A stretch of 64,000 nucleotides of DNA from Alteromonas sp. KUL42 (GCF_006538325.1 NZ_BJKK01000004.1:62001-126000); one strand, 5' to 3'. Positions 1-9,003 are shown, counted from the first letter of the stretch. Program-made: numbers and translations. The notes: generated from the sequence alone by a model not told the origin.

Positions 1-273
1 GTGAGGACAGAAATATACTGCTACTTCACCAATACCATTTGCAGTGAAATCTTGCTGCACTTTTGCCATCAAGGCTACAAAGTCATCTTCGCTGTATAAC
101 CCCCTTGCTATGCCGCTTTGGTTAGTGACGATAACAGGCAAATAGTCCATCTCTTGCGCATAAAGAATTAGCGAAAATATACCATCAAGATATTCAAAAT
201 TTTCGTAATGACCGACGTAACCATGGTCGACATTTACCACACCGTCACGGTCGAGAAAGAAGGCTTTTTTCAT
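1..273 (-). CDS. gmhB: D-glycero-D-manno-heptose 1,7-bisphosphate 7-phosphatase (GmhB-like), C-terminus cut by window edge
   Basis: The first 91 residues of a HAD-superfamily phosphatase are present; the gene continues past base 1. The N-terminus carries the HAD motif FLDRDGVVN, with the nucleophile and acid/base aspartates, then VIVTNQSGIARG, typical of the histidinol-phosphate/heptose-bisphosphate phosphatase subfamily. The last visible residues, YFCPH, are the start of the zinc-binding loop that characterises GmhB. The family removes the C7 phosphate of heptose bisphosphate in ADP-heptose synthesis for lipopolysaccharide core. Its ATG overlaps the stop of rlmA (ATGA), so the two are probably co-transcribed and translationally coupled. 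The exact substrate (heptose versus histidinol phosphate) is inferred from the zinc loop and overall similarity. Confidence 0.85.
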   Translation of the reverse strand, partial: MKKAFFLDRDGVVNVDHGYVGHYENFEYLDGIFSLILYAQEMDYLPVIVTNQSGIARGLYSEDDFVALMAKVQQDFTANGIGEVAVYFCPH

Positions 274-1109
274 AATGCTTTCTTCCATACTTGAACGTTA
301 AAGTCTGCGGTTACACTTTTAAGTGCACTAACCATGCTTTCTATTTTACCTTGAGGCAACTTCCAGTAAAACGGCGTCATCTTAATCAGTGCTAAGGCGT
401 GTTCACTATCGACAAGATCAATTGTGAAGGTTAGACGTTCTCGATTAGCTAATTCAAGACCATCTCTATTGGTGTGATTTGGCGTATGCTTTCGAGGCGA
501 ATCGTAAACAAGGGACTTAATCTCATATAGGTGATCGTAAGATGGGTCCACAGTAATAAGAATGCCTTCATCGCTTAGCAGTCGTACATATTCAGCGTCA
601 TTACCTGGCGCAAATACTTGGATCATAATATCTTGTGAATGATTTTCTAACGGCAGATCAAAACTGCTAGCCACTACAAACTGCTCACGTTTAAAGGCTT
701 TTGCGGCCAAGTCCACTGCAATCTTAGAGATATCACTACCCGCACCGACACAAGAGATCCCTTTTTCGCGAAGGCCATTAACCATTTCATTGAGATAACT
801 ACCTTCACCACACCCAGCGTCAAAAATGTGAATAGGTGTTTTAACTTTTAAATTTTCCGAGTGCTCAATGATGTCTAATGCCAATTCAACCATTCTTTGT
901 TTTAACGGCTGATAGGCATTAAGTTGGTGAAAAGCGCGCCGAGCTTGGACCATTGCTTTGTCGTCCCCAGGCGCTTTAGACTTTTTAAATTGTACGGGGA
1001 ATAAGTTTACGTAACCTGATTTTGCCTTATCAAAACTATGATTTTGAGGGCAATTCACTGGGGTATTTACGAGGTCTATTGGATATTTACACAGTGGGCA
1101 TCGCCACAT
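270..1109 (-). CDS. rlmA: 23S rRNA (guanine-N1)-methyltransferase RlmA
   Basis: A 279-residue protein of the RlmA family, which methylates N1 of a guanine in helix 35 of 23S rRNA (G745 in E. coli). The N-terminus has the zinc-finger pattern of this family with Cys4, Cys7, Cys20 and His24, followed by the conserved SFDKAKSGYVNLF segment. The SAM-binding motif FDAGCGEGSY lies near residues 96-105, and a second class-I methyltransferase element around IQVFAPG. Length matches the family (about 270 residues). The stop codon overlaps the start of the downstream gmhB-like gene. Assignment rests on the combination of zinc finger and methyltransferase core, which is specific to this family. Confidence 0.9.
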   Translation of the reverse strand: MWRCPLCKYPIDLVNTPVNCPQNHSFDKAKSGYVNLFPVQFKKSKAPGDDKAMVQARRAFHQLNAYQPLKQRMVELALDIIEHSENLKVKTPIHIFDAGCGEGSYLNEMVNGLREKGISCVGAGSDISKIAVDLAAKAFKREQFVVASSFDLPLENHSQDIMIQVFAPGNDAEYVRLLSDEGILITVDPSYDHLYEIKSLVYDSPRKHTPNHTNRDGLELANRERLTFTIDLVDSEHALALIKMTPFYWKLPQGKIESMVSALKSVTADFNVQVWKKAL

Positions 1110-1181
1110 ATACAGTTCTTTTGTCTGATAATTTTGCGATGTAGTCTACCAAATATAGAAGCAATTCAACAATAAAGCATA

Positions 1182-1209
1182 TGCATACCCTTAGGTTTAA
1201 GGGTATGCA
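1182..1209. repeat. Perfect 12-bp inverted repeat, 4-base loop
   Basis: TGCATACCCTTA and its exact reverse complement flank GGTT between rlmA and the enoyl-CoA hydratase family gene. The hairpin could end the leftward hydratase transcript, but no U-tract follows on either strand, so intrinsic termination is uncertain. Confidence 0.55.
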
Positions 1210-1287
1210 CCTAGCGCGTGTTGACCTTTGCAGCACTTTCTTACAGTAAAGGCCTACACATTCTAGTATCCAATAGTAATAAATGGA

Positions 1288-2418
1288 TTATCTACCCAAC
1301 TGTGCAAGTGGGTGTTTATCGCCTTCCCATGGTGAAGTAAAAAATTGCTCTACAACTGTTGCAGGTACATCTTCAACACTTGCATACTGCCACTTTGGTG
1401 ACATGTCTTTATCAATCAATAGTGCACGAACGCCTTCTTGGAATTCTCCCTGCTCACCACAGCGACAAGACATATCTACTTCCATTCTAAAGCAATCGGC
1501 AAGCGACATTTCGCCACCCCGCTGACACTGCTCAAAAACAAGGTGCATGGTGATTGGCGACCCTTTAGCTAACGTAGACTGGGCACGAGTTAACCATTTA
1601 TCACCTTCCACGTTGTTCGTTAAAATGGCATTCACTACTTCAGGCGCACTATTGCCGCTACATAGTTCATTAATAAGCGACATATGTGGCTCTATATTGG
1701 CTTGGGGCAATTCCTCTGGTTTAGGAACAGATTTTAGCACCTGCGTCACTTGCTCAGACAAATCATCGCCAATGTTCCATTGATGTTCAACCAGCGAAGA
1801 AAGCATGCTTTCTTTCTCACTACTACTCACTAAAATATCACCAAGCCCAACGAAACACGCATCTGTACCGTTCATTTGTCCGCCAGTTAACCCAAGGAAC
1901 AACCCTGTTTTACCAGGTAATCGGGGTAAGAAATAGCTTCCGCCCACGTCAGGATATAACCCAATGGTTATCTCAGGCATAGCCAAACGAGAAGTTTCAG
2001 TTACCACTCTATGACTAGCGCCGCAAAGAAGTCCCATACCGCCGCCCATGACGATACCGCTTCCCCATACCACTATCGGCTTGCTGTAGTTATGAATAGT
2101 GTAGTCAAGGGTGTACTCTGTCTTGAAAAAGTCTTCCAGAAATGGCGGGATAGCGCCTTTGGCTTCTAACATAGACTTGTACATAGAAACTATGTCTCCA
2201 CCAGCACAAAACGCCTTTTCACCCGACGCATCAATAACGACGGCAACAATATCGTCGCGCGATTGCCATTGCAGTAATGCGTCTAACATCAAACCAGCCA
2301 TTTCTAAATCTAGCGCATTGAGTGCTTTGGGCTTATTTAGTGTTAATCGGCCAATCGAATATGCACTACAACTGGTTTTTAACTCGTCGACCAAAACAAC
2401 GGGTTCACTACTCATCAT
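1288..2418 (-). CDS. Enoyl-CoA hydratase/isomerase family protein, probable 3-hydroxyisobutyryl-CoA hydrolase
   Basis: A crotonase-fold protein of about 376 residues. That is longer than ordinary enoyl-CoA hydratases (about 260) and the usual size of 3-hydroxyisobutyryl-CoA hydrolases, which release 3-hydroxyisobutyrate in valine breakdown. Visible family motifs are LNKPKALNALD near the N-terminus, the oxyanion-hole segment AFCAGGDIVSMYK, and GGGMGLLCGASHRVVTE with MPEITIGLYPDVGGSYFL, the last being characteristic of this hydrolase subgroup. An AAGGAG ribosome site at 2424-2429 points to the ATG at 2418 (or 2415) rather than the upstream GTG at 2424. It follows an acyl-CoA dehydrogenase gene by 13 bases, so the two form a short operon for branched-chain acyl-CoA catabolism. 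A simple hydratase role is the alternative. Confidence 0.85.
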   Translation of the reverse strand: MMSSEPVVLVDELKTSCSAYSIGRLTLNKPKALNALDLEMAGLMLDALLQWQSRDDIVAVVIDASGEKAFCAGGDIVSMYKSMLEAKGAIPPFLEDFFKTEYTLDYTIHNYSKPIVVWGSGIVMGGGMGLLCGASHRVVTETSRLAMPEITIGLYPDVGGSYFLPRLPGKTGLFLGLTGGQMNGTDACFVGLGDILVSSSEKESMLSSLVEHQWNIGDDLSEQVTQVLKSVPKPEELPQANIEPHMSLINELCSGNSAPEVVNAILTNNVEGDKWLTRAQSTLAKGSPITMHLVFEQCQRGGEMSLADCFRMEVDMSCRCGEQGEFQEGVRALLIDKDMSPKWQYASVEDVPATVVEQFFTSPWEGDKHPLAQLGR

Positions 2419-2431
2419 CACCACTCCTTGA

Positions 2432-3586
2432 TTACAGTATGCTTCTCTCGTCTGCCAGTAAACGTCTACCGATAATTACTCGCATAATCTCGTTGGTTCC
2501 CTCTAAAATTTGATGTACACGCACATCACGGAAATGTCTTTCTAAAGGATATTCTTTAATATACCCATAACCGCCGTGAAGTTGTAGCGCGTCATTGCAC
2601 ACATTGAAACCCACATCTGTAGCAAAACGTTTTGCCATCGCACAATAGGTAGTCTTGTCAGCGTCATTATTATCTAGTTTACACGCCGCCATTCTTACCA
2701 TCTGTCGCGCCGCAACAAGTTCAGTTGCCATATCAGCTAACTTAAATTGCAATGCTTGAAAGCCAGCTATGGGCTTGCCGAATTGCTCGCGCTCAGTCAT
2801 ATAAGCACGCGCCGTATTCAAGGCTTGTTGAGCAGTGCCAATAGAGCAAGTAGCAATGTTGATACGTCCACCGTCTAGACCTTGCATTGCCATTTTAAAG
2901 CCCTGACCTTCTTCGCCTAAACGCCATGCTTCTTCTAGGTGGACATTGTCAAAAGTGATCATGCGAGTGGGTTGTGCATTCCAGCCCATTTTTTCTTCTG
3001 CTTTTCCGTATTCAATTCCTTTGGCATCGGCAGGAACAGCAAAAGCAGAAACCCCTTTAGGACCATCGCCACCGGTGCGCGCCATGACAACAAGTACGTC
3101 TGTGCTACCAGCGCCAGATATAAATACTTTTGAACCGCTCAAAGAATAACCACTATCAGTTTTAACCGCTTTCGTCTTTAACGATGCAGCGTCGGAGCCT
3201 GCACCAGGTTCTGTTAGGCAATAAGATGCAAGTTTGTCGCCGGTTACAAGTGAGTCACACCACATGCCTTTTACCGCTTCGCTACCCCATGTAGCTATCA
3301 TCCAGGTTGCCATATTGTGGATTGTCAACATGGCCGTTGTGGTTGTACATCCCATCGATAGCTGTTCGAAAATAATCGAAGAATCTAGACGAGATAAACC
3401 TAGGCCACCGGCGCTTTCTGGCGCATACAGCCCACAAAAACCAAGCTCACCGGCCTTTTTTATTGCCTCTACAGGAAAGTAATGTTCTTTGTCCCATAAT
3501 GCTGCATTCGGAGCTAATTCTTGTTGGGCAAACTGGCGTGCGGTTTCTTCAAATGCTAATTGATCATCAGTTAATTCAAAGTTCAT
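2432..3586 (-). CDS. Acyl-CoA dehydrogenase, probable isobutyryl-CoA (branched-chain) dehydrogenase
   Basis: A 384-residue flavoprotein of the acyl-CoA dehydrogenase family, which introduces the alpha-beta double bond into acyl-CoA using FAD and passes electrons to ETF. Family signatures are clear: YCLTEPGAGSDAASLKTKA, FGKPIAGFQALQFKLADMA, and the C-terminal LHGGYGYIKEYPLERHFRDV and ILEGTNEIMR, the latter spanning the region of the catalytic base. The start at 3586 (MNFELTDDQ) is chosen because a TAAGGTAA ribosome site lies just upstream and because the preceding 14 in-frame residues are not family-like. The neighbouring 3-hydroxyisobutyryl-CoA hydrolase argues for the valine pathway. Specificity for isobutyryl-CoA over other short-chain acyl-CoAs is inferred from context. 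Confidence 0.88.
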   Translation of the reverse strand: MNFELTDDQLAFEETARQFAQQELAPNAALWDKEHYFPVEAIKKAGELGFCGLYAPESAGGLGLSRLDSSIIFEQLSMGCTTTTAMLTIHNMATWMIATWGSEAVKGMWCDSLVTGDKLASYCLTEPGAGSDAASLKTKAVKTDSGYSLSGSKVFISGAGSTDVLVVMARTGGDGPKGVSAFAVPADAKGIEYGKAEEKMGWNAQPTRMITFDNVHLEEAWRLGEEGQGFKMAMQGLDGGRINIATCSIGTAQQALNTARAYMTEREQFGKPIAGFQALQFKLADMATELVAARQMVRMAACKLDNNDADKTTYCAMAKRFATDVGFNVCNDALQLHGGYGYIKEYPLERHFRDVRVHQILEGTNEIMRVIIGRRLLADERSIL

Positions 3587-3646
3587 ATAGATTACCTTAA
3601 TCAGATGTTTAGTCTTGTTTTCGCACACAATAACGAATAGTTACCC

Positions 3647-3663
3647 CTTACGTAAACGTAAAG
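3647..3663. promoter_or_regulatory. Possible LiuR-type operator upstream of the acyl-CoA dehydrogenase
   Basis: CTTACGTAAACGTAAAG is a near-palindrome of two ACGTAA-like arms about 60 bases before the acyl-CoA dehydrogenase start; a further half-like TTGACGTAAACAAAG lies near 3718. It resembles the motif described for the MerR-family regulator LiuR of branched-chain amino acid catabolism in Gammaproteobacteria. The match is from memory, so this is inference. Confidence 0.4.
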
Positions 3664-3845
3664 GTAAATTTTTATTTAAATTAAGTTTGCCACAACGTAA
3701 ATATTCTGTGACGTAATTTGACGTAAACAAAGAATGGGTATATTACAAGTATATGCATTAAGGCAATTACGTTGCATTGTGTATAGTGCACTTTATGCAA
3801 GCCACTGTTAAGCTATAGCCATACACATCGAGAAGTTAGATTATT

Positions 3846-5453
3846 GTGGATTTTAGAATTGCCATTGTTGAAGACAACGCAACTGCACGCACAGCACTAA
3901 GGGGACATTTGATGTCCATTGCGAATCTATCAGTAAGTAGTTTCGCCACGGGCACTGAACTAAAAGCCGCACTAAAAAAGCAAAACTTTGAATTATTACT
4001 GATGGACTATCACCTTGGTGAGGGTAAAACTGGGGTCGAGTGGATTCAAGTATTAAGAGAATCAGGGTTTATTAGACCCAGCACGGGTATCATTTTTCTA
4101 ACGTCAGATCGCGCCCCGCAAACCATTGGGCGTATCATGGACTTGCAACCCGATGTACTGTTAATAAAGCCATATACCATTGCATCACTTTCAAGGCAAA
4201 TTAAACACTATCTCAGCTATCGTAGTTTCGTAAAAAATATCCTACACGCTTTAGATAACAAAGAACTTGGTAGGGCGATAAAATTGTTGCGGGGAAAAAT
4301 AAGCGATGGTATTCCACCAAGATTAGTAGCAGATACAAGAAAGCTATATGCCAAGCTACTATTTGAAAATGGTGAGGTAAAAACCGCTCTACGCATTTAC
4401 GAAGATGTTTTAACCCATTCAGATAAAGTACTTTGGGCACAGTGGGGTAAAATCAAATGTCAGTATTCTCAAGGGTTGTGGCCAGATTGTAAGAACCAAT
4501 TAAATCAGATGGTAAACTCAAGTCTAGCGAGAGACAAAGCTTTCGAATGGCTTGCCTCCTTATCGTTTGAGCAAAGCGCTTATGATGACGTAGAGAAATA
4601 CTTAAACCAAATCAAGTTTAGTGAGCTTAGCCTACCCGCGGCAAAATTAAAGACCATGGCTTTTCAAAAACAAGATAAGGTAATAGATGCCATAGACCTA
4701 TTACAAAAGAAACGTGCCATGCATCGAAGTGCGAAGGATAGGTTTAATGATTTTACTTTTGAATTAGCGGAATTTTATCTGGTCTTAGCAGAGACCTCTC
4801 CTGAGACCAACCGTTCAGAAAGTTTATCGCAAGCGAGAAAACTTGTAGGTATTGCGGGAAGAAGTCAGGGTGACCCCCAAACACTACAAAAACGCGATTT
4901 TCTGTTGGCTTTTTCGGCCTTATTGGAAAACGATGTAGAAAAGGCTTCTCACTTCCTTCAAGCAGATTATATGGATAGTTTTATACGCACGGAGCCTTCT
5001 GTTTTAGTAATTGCAGCGAAGGTTTATCACAGTTTAGGCAATGACACTAAAGCAAATGAGCTACTGCTTATGGCCAAAGACAAGAATCGCGAGCTTCAAG
5101 CGATATCTGAGCAAGTGACCAATGAGGAGATGATATTCTCAGGCGGCGAACAAATGGGATTGAATCACGCGCAAGCAGTATCAATAAATGAAACAGGTAT
5201 GCAATTGTTTCTTGATGGTCAAGCCAAAATTGCAATGAAACACTTTTATGATGCATATCAGCTGTCTCCCGATACAACTGCTTTTGGTCTTAACCTGCTG
5301 CAAAGCATGATCGAATCTGACACGGGCGTTTATCGTAGATTCAATGTTCATCAATTGTTTGATTTAATAAACTCAGACACCCTTACAGAAGCAAACCAAG
5401 CTCGTTTAGTTCAGCTTCAGCAATTATTAAACAATAGTTCAAATAAACACTAA
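3846..5453 (+). CDS. Orphan response regulator: receiver domain plus TPR-rich C-terminus
   Basis: A 535-residue protein with a complete two-component receiver domain (residues 1-120) and a long helical, TPR-like remainder. Receiver landmarks are present: acidic pocket E9-D10, phospho-acceptor Asp54 in LLLMDYHLG, Thr86 in FLTSD, and Lys108 in LIKPY. The rest has repeated helix-turn-helix segments such as YAKLLFENGEVKTALRIYEDVL, in line with tetratricopeptide repeats, and no DNA-binding, GGDEF, EAL or kinase domain is visible. Output is therefore probably protein-protein interaction. No histidine kinase gene is adjacent. The start is a GTG preceded by a weak GAGAAG. It stands alone between divergent and downstream genes, so partner and signal are unknown. 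Confidence 0.85.
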   Translation: MDFRIAIVEDNATARTALRGHLMSIANLSVSSFATGTELKAALKKQNFELLLMDYHLGEGKTGVEWIQVLRESGFIRPSTGIIFLTSDRAPQTIGRIMDLQPDVLLIKPYTIASLSRQIKHYLSYRSFVKNILHALDNKELGRAIKLLRGKISDGIPPRLVADTRKLYAKLLFENGEVKTALRIYEDVLTHSDKVLWAQWGKIKCQYSQGLWPDCKNQLNQMVNSSLARDKAFEWLASLSFEQSAYDDVEKYLNQIKFSELSLPAAKLKTMAFQKQDKVIDAIDLLQKKRAMHRSAKDRFNDFTFELAEFYLVLAETSPETNRSESLSQARKLVGIAGRSQGDPQTLQKRDFLLAFSALLENDVEKASHFLQADYMDSFIRTEPSVLVIAAKVYHSLGNDTKANELLLMAKDKNRELQAISEQVTNEEMIFSGGEQMGLNHAQAVSINETGMQLFLDGQAKIAMKHFYDAYQLSPDTTAFGLNLLQSMIESDTGVYRRFNVHQLFDLINSDTLTEANQARLVQLQQLLNNSSNKH

Positions 5454-5611
5454 CTCAAGCACGTAGTACTACTCGTTTATAAGACTAAAGTCTTGCATTA
5501 GCACAATGAATACTAATTATTAGGCTAAACCCATGGTTTATCCTTTTTTCCTACTTTACTGAGAAGACTTTCATCGTAAACTACCGCCTCTGAAATTGAT
5601 GGAATAGCTTC

Positions 5612-6865
5612 ATGATCGATACCCTGCTCATTATTCTTGCGGCACTCGCTTTACTTGGCGTCATGTTCGAAGAAGTTCTTCACGTAAACAAAGCTAAAAT
5701 TACTCTATTTTTTGGCACATTAGCTTGGATGATTCTATTTGTTACGGCTGAAAGCACGTCAGCAACAAACGCCGTAAATGATGACTTGCTGCACAACATT
5801 ACTGAAATATCCACATTGTGGCTGTTCTTGGTGGCGGCAATGACCTTTGTTGCATACTTAAATAGAAAAGGTTTGATAGCAAATATGCTCAATGTGGTCA
5901 TGCCCTCTAACATTTCGCTTAAAAAGTTAATGCTCATCACTGCGTTGTTCAGTTTTTGCTTTTCTTCACTTGCCGACAATATTACGGCTACCTTAGTCTC
6001 AATTGCGATGGTCTTGTCTTTGGGTCTTCCATTTAATCAAACTATGCGTTTTGCTGTTCTGGTGGTGTTTGCAGTGAACTCTGGCGGCGTGTCTTTGATC
6101 ACAGGTGACGTAACAACACTTATGATCTTCATGCAAAAGAAAGTCACCATTACCCAGCTTTTTTGGTTACTGATCCCCTCTTTTATAGCGGTACTCGTTT
6201 TAACGGGATTGCTAAGTTTAGGTATGAAAGGTCAGGTGAAAATTCGTAAGACCATTCATGAAACAGACCGACTTGACTATGTCATTGCGGGCATTTTCTT
6301 ATGTACGATAATAGCGACCTTGATCCTCAATGTGTTGTATTCAATACCGCCGATGCTCACGTTTTTAGCGGGTATGGCTATTATGTTTCTGGTCGCCAAT
6401 CATTTGGGCGAAGATGATGATCAAGATCCCATCATGGATTACATACGCTATATCGAGTTTGATACCTTGTTGTTCTTTTTAGGTGTGCTTCTTTTAGTTG
6501 GTATGCTTGAACACATTGAAGCTTTGCACTCCTTGCTCTATTTGTATCAGGTATTTCCTCCGTTAATTGCCAATTATATTATGGGGGCAACCTCTGCACT
6601 AATCGACAATGTGCCGTTAACCGCAGCACTACTTAAAGCGAATATTGGCATGTCTGTGAGTGAGTGGATGTTACTTACCTATGCCGTAGGCGTTGGTGGT
6701 TCACTTCTTATCATCGGCTCTGCGGCAGGTATTGTAACTATGAGTAAAGTTAAGGGCTTAAGCTTTGCACGCTATGGAAAATACTTTTTGCTTCTACTCA
6801 TCGCTTATTCAGTGGGCTATGCACTGGTTTATGGGGTTGCAACCTACATAATGCCCACAACCTGA
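5612..6865 (+). CDS. nhaD: Na+/H+ antiporter, NhaD family
   Basis: A 417-residue inner-membrane protein with about a dozen hydrophobic segments belonging to the NhaD branch of the ion transporter superfamily. It exchanges Na+ (or Li+) for H+ and is typical of marine and alkaliphilic bacteria. Family-typical segments are FCFSSLADNITATLVSIAM around residues 120-140 and the related ALIDNVPLTAALLKANIG in the second half, which together show the inverted duplication of the fold with a polar Asp-Asn pair in each half. VNSGGVSLITGDVTTLMIF also fits NhaD. The gene is monocistronic, facing the FKBP gene across a bidirectional terminator. Confidence 0.9.
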   Translation: MIDTLLIILAALALLGVMFEEVLHVNKAKITLFFGTLAWMILFVTAESTSATNAVNDDLLHNITEISTLWLFLVAAMTFVAYLNRKGLIANMLNVVMPSNISLKKLMLITALFSFCFSSLADNITATLVSIAMVLSLGLPFNQTMRFAVLVVFAVNSGGVSLITGDVTTLMIFMQKKVTITQLFWLLIPSFIAVLVLTGLLSLGMKGQVKIRKTIHETDRLDYVIAGIFLCTIIATLILNVLYSIPPMLTFLAGMAIMFLVANHLGEDDDQDPIMDYIRYIEFDTLLFFLGVLLLVGMLEHIEALHSLLYLYQVFPPLIANYIMGATSALIDNVPLTAALLKANIGMSVSEWMLLTYAVGVGGSLLIIGSAAGIVTMSKVKGLSFARYGKYFLLLLIAYSVGYALVYGVATYIMPTT

Positions 6866-6895
6866 CGAGCAATTTCATATTACACTAGGAATTAT

Positions 6896-6925
6896 ACGAG
6901 CCTGTATTAATAAATACAGGCTCGT
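6896..6925. terminator. Bidirectional terminator between nhaD and the FKBP gene
   Basis: A perfect 13-bp inverted repeat (6896-6908 with 6913-6925, loop AATA) lies between two convergent genes. It has A/T-rich stem ends but only a short T-run outside the stem. Confidence 0.7.
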
Positions 6926-6937
6926 TACTACTGAGAG

Positions 6938-7276
6938 TTAGTCGTCTCGATTCAACACTTCTATTAACTCCACTTCAAAATATAAGTTGCTGTTTGGTGG
7001 TATTTTACCCACATTCCTTTCGCCATAACCGAGTTCAGCAGGCACCCATAATTTTCGCTTTCCACCCTCTTTCATACCTTGAATGCCAATAAACCAGCCT
7101 TGTATTACTTTGTTTTTTGATAACACAGTTTGAAACGGACGGCCTTTGTCATATGAAGAATCAAACTGTGTGCCATCTTCTAAGAAGCCTCGGTAATGCG
7201 CTGTAATTAACGCTCCTTTCTTAGCTTCTCTTCCTTCACCAACAAGCGTGTCTTCTATTTTGATTTGTTCGTTCAT
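6938..7276 (-). CDS. FKBP-type peptidyl-prolyl cis-trans isomerase
   Basis: A 112-residue single-domain FKBP that catalyses cis-trans isomerisation of prolyl bonds. The domain fills the protein: VGEGREAKKGALITAHYRG, the DGTQFDSSYDKGRPF segment, VIQGWFIGIQGMKEGGKR, and ELGYGERNVGKIPPNSNLYF, all conserved FKBP active-site elements. No signal peptide or membrane segment is seen, so it should be cytoplasmic. Start chosen at 7276 (MNEQIKIED) because the four residues upstream (MRKC) are not family-like. It is a stand-alone gene converging on nhaD. Confidence 0.9.
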   Translation of the reverse strand: MNEQIKIEDTLVGEGREAKKGALITAHYRGFLEDGTQFDSSYDKGRPFQTVLSKNKVIQGWFIGIQGMKEGGKRKLWVPAELGYGERNVGKIPPNSNLYFEVELIEVLNRDD

Positions 7277-7356
7277 ACACTTTCTCAACCTACATTAGCC
7301 TAAATAACAACAGAGCATCGAATAGCACTTACCTATAGTATTTTCACACACTCTAA

Positions 7357-8802
7357 TTACAATCCGCTTTTCTTTTTACCCAAGACCCAGTCTAAGCCTT
7401 GAATAGCTGTAGTGGGAAAAGATGTTGCGTGAGTTGCTTCATCAATAATAACCAACTTGGGTTCAATACTAGTATCTCCAGCACTTTTAATCTTTTTGGC
7501 TAGTGATTGCGCCCCTAGAACCATATCCTCACCCTCTCCAAATTGTGGGCGTTCAAATTCTCCTACAGCCACGTAAACCTTCGTAAAGCTTTGCGCACTT
7601 TCTAGTGGTAACTGTAATAAGTAGTCATTATTAAACCAGACTGATGGACTTCCCAATATGTAAGACGAAAACATTGTTGGTGACGTCAGTAATGTGTAAG
7701 CCCCGAAAAGCCCTCCAAGAGAATGCCCCATAAATATGCGCTTTGATGGATCAGTCCGATATTTTGTTTCTATAAATTGAAAGAGTGAACTTCTTATAAA
7801 ATCCAAATGGCCATCAGCGTTACCGGTTTGCATTTTCCAGTTTTCTGCCAATACTGGTGTGTAATCACGAACTCGGCTTGATTGTCCCTTGGAGCCCTTC
7901 TCGTAGCCGATACCGACAATTATCGCCTCCTCCATTACACCTGAATTCATTGGATAACGAGTAGAGCCGGTAACAATAGGAAAACTGTATGGTGCATCGG
8001 TGACATATATTACAGGATATTGCCTATCAACTGCCGTTTGATATGAACGTGGTAATTGAATATAGATTGGATACGTTCTTTGTGTGTTCAGCTCTTTAAG
8101 TTCAATTACCGAACTTCTTGGTACTTCATAGTGTCCAGTTTCTACATGGGTTTTAAGCCATTGCTTTATTGGCACAATCCATTCATCCCTTGGGCGGTAA
8201 AATGCGCCGTGTCCATTTCCAGTAGATATTGCATATTCTTTAAATGAACTTAATGCCATGGGTTTACGTTTTACAACATCTTGGCAAGAGCCCACCGTGT
8301 CAGAGGTTTCATATATGGATAAAAGGTTTCCGGTTACTACAATTTCTTTTTGCCTAGAAAGACCTGAAGTACACGCGGCAAGGATAACGTAGTTAATGTC
8401 AGGGTGCTGTATAAGAGAAGATGCAATGGCCGTGATAAAGCCACCACGAGAAAAACCTATTAGAGTAATTTTATGCGGGTTAACACCTTTGTTTAAGAGT
8501 TGTGCTACATATTTTGACAATATCTGAGCGTGTTCATGCGGGTCGCTTCCGTTTGGTCTATGAAGCGAAATAACGTCACTATCAAGCTCACTAAGTGTAT
8601 TTAGAATACCGGGATAATCATATTCTCCCCACTCGGCATGAACCGGTTTGGGGTTGTCTCCTTCTACGATATAACCATGGGAATAAATAATATAGCTTCT
8701 ATCGTTACTTACTGTTTCAGGTACATCGTTAAATACATTTCCAGCTTGAACGTATGAATACAGCGAAAGCCATAGCAATGTAACATACACAAAATTCTTC
8801 AC
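7357..8802 (-). CDS. Secreted two-domain esterase: alpha/beta hydrolase fused to an esterase-D/IroE-like domain
   Basis: A 481-residue exported protein with a signal peptide of about 20 residues ending VQA. Two separate alpha/beta-hydrolase nucleophile elbows are visible. GFSRG with Ser118 lies in the first half (residues about 35-220), with a possible catalytic His198 in GNGHGAF. GHSLG with Ser361 lies in the second half (about 230-480), with a possible catalytic His458 in EATHATSF. The second half resembles the putative-esterase family that includes siderophore esterases IroE and Fes and carries the PVIYVTDA and RIFMGHSLGG segments. The substrate is not evident. A polymer or siderophore ester is possible, but no neighbouring gene supports either. 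The gene is monocistronic. Confidence 0.75.
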   Translation of the reverse strand: MKNFVYVTLLWLSLYSYVQAGNVFNDVPETVSNDRSYIIYSHGYIVEGDNPKPVHAEWGEYDYPGILNTLSELDSDVISLHRPNGSDPHEHAQILSKYVAQLLNKGVNPHKITLIGFSRGGFITAIASSLIQHPDINYVILAACTSGLSRQKEIVVTGNLLSIYETSDTVGSCQDVVKRKPMALSSFKEYAISTGNGHGAFYRPRDEWIVPIKQWLKTHVETGHYEVPRSSVIELKELNTQRTYPIYIQLPRSYQTAVDRQYPVIYVTDAPYSFPIVTGSTRYPMNSGVMEEAIIVGIGYEKGSKGQSSRVRDYTPVLAENWKMQTGNADGHLDFIRSSLFQFIETKYRTDPSKRIFMGHSLGGLFGAYTLLTSPTMFSSYILGSPSVWFNNDYLLQLPLESAQSFTKVYVAVGEFERPQFGEGEDMVLGAQSLAKKIKSAGDTSIEPKLVIIDEATHATSFPTTAIQGLDWVLGKKKSGL

Positions 8803-9003
8803 TTTGACGCCTTTTTTGGTATCTAATTCGGCCTAGGGAAAAGTCTAGATCATTAACAGTGCAAACTTCAGCTTAAAAGCACGTTGCGCACTACATATGG
8901 ATTTGATAATTGATGTTAGAAAGGTTTAGCGCGCATGTAATACACGCTAAACGGTGTAGGTCGGAACTAATTCACCTAAGTTTATTTAAATCAAACTGTT
9001 AGT

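Noticed and set aside
1182..1209. TGCATACCC hairpin as a further copy of the mal-type operator
   Set aside because: Only the first half (TGCATAC) matches; the hairpin is a self-complementary 12-mer with a 4-base loop between unrelated genes and far from the sugar locus.
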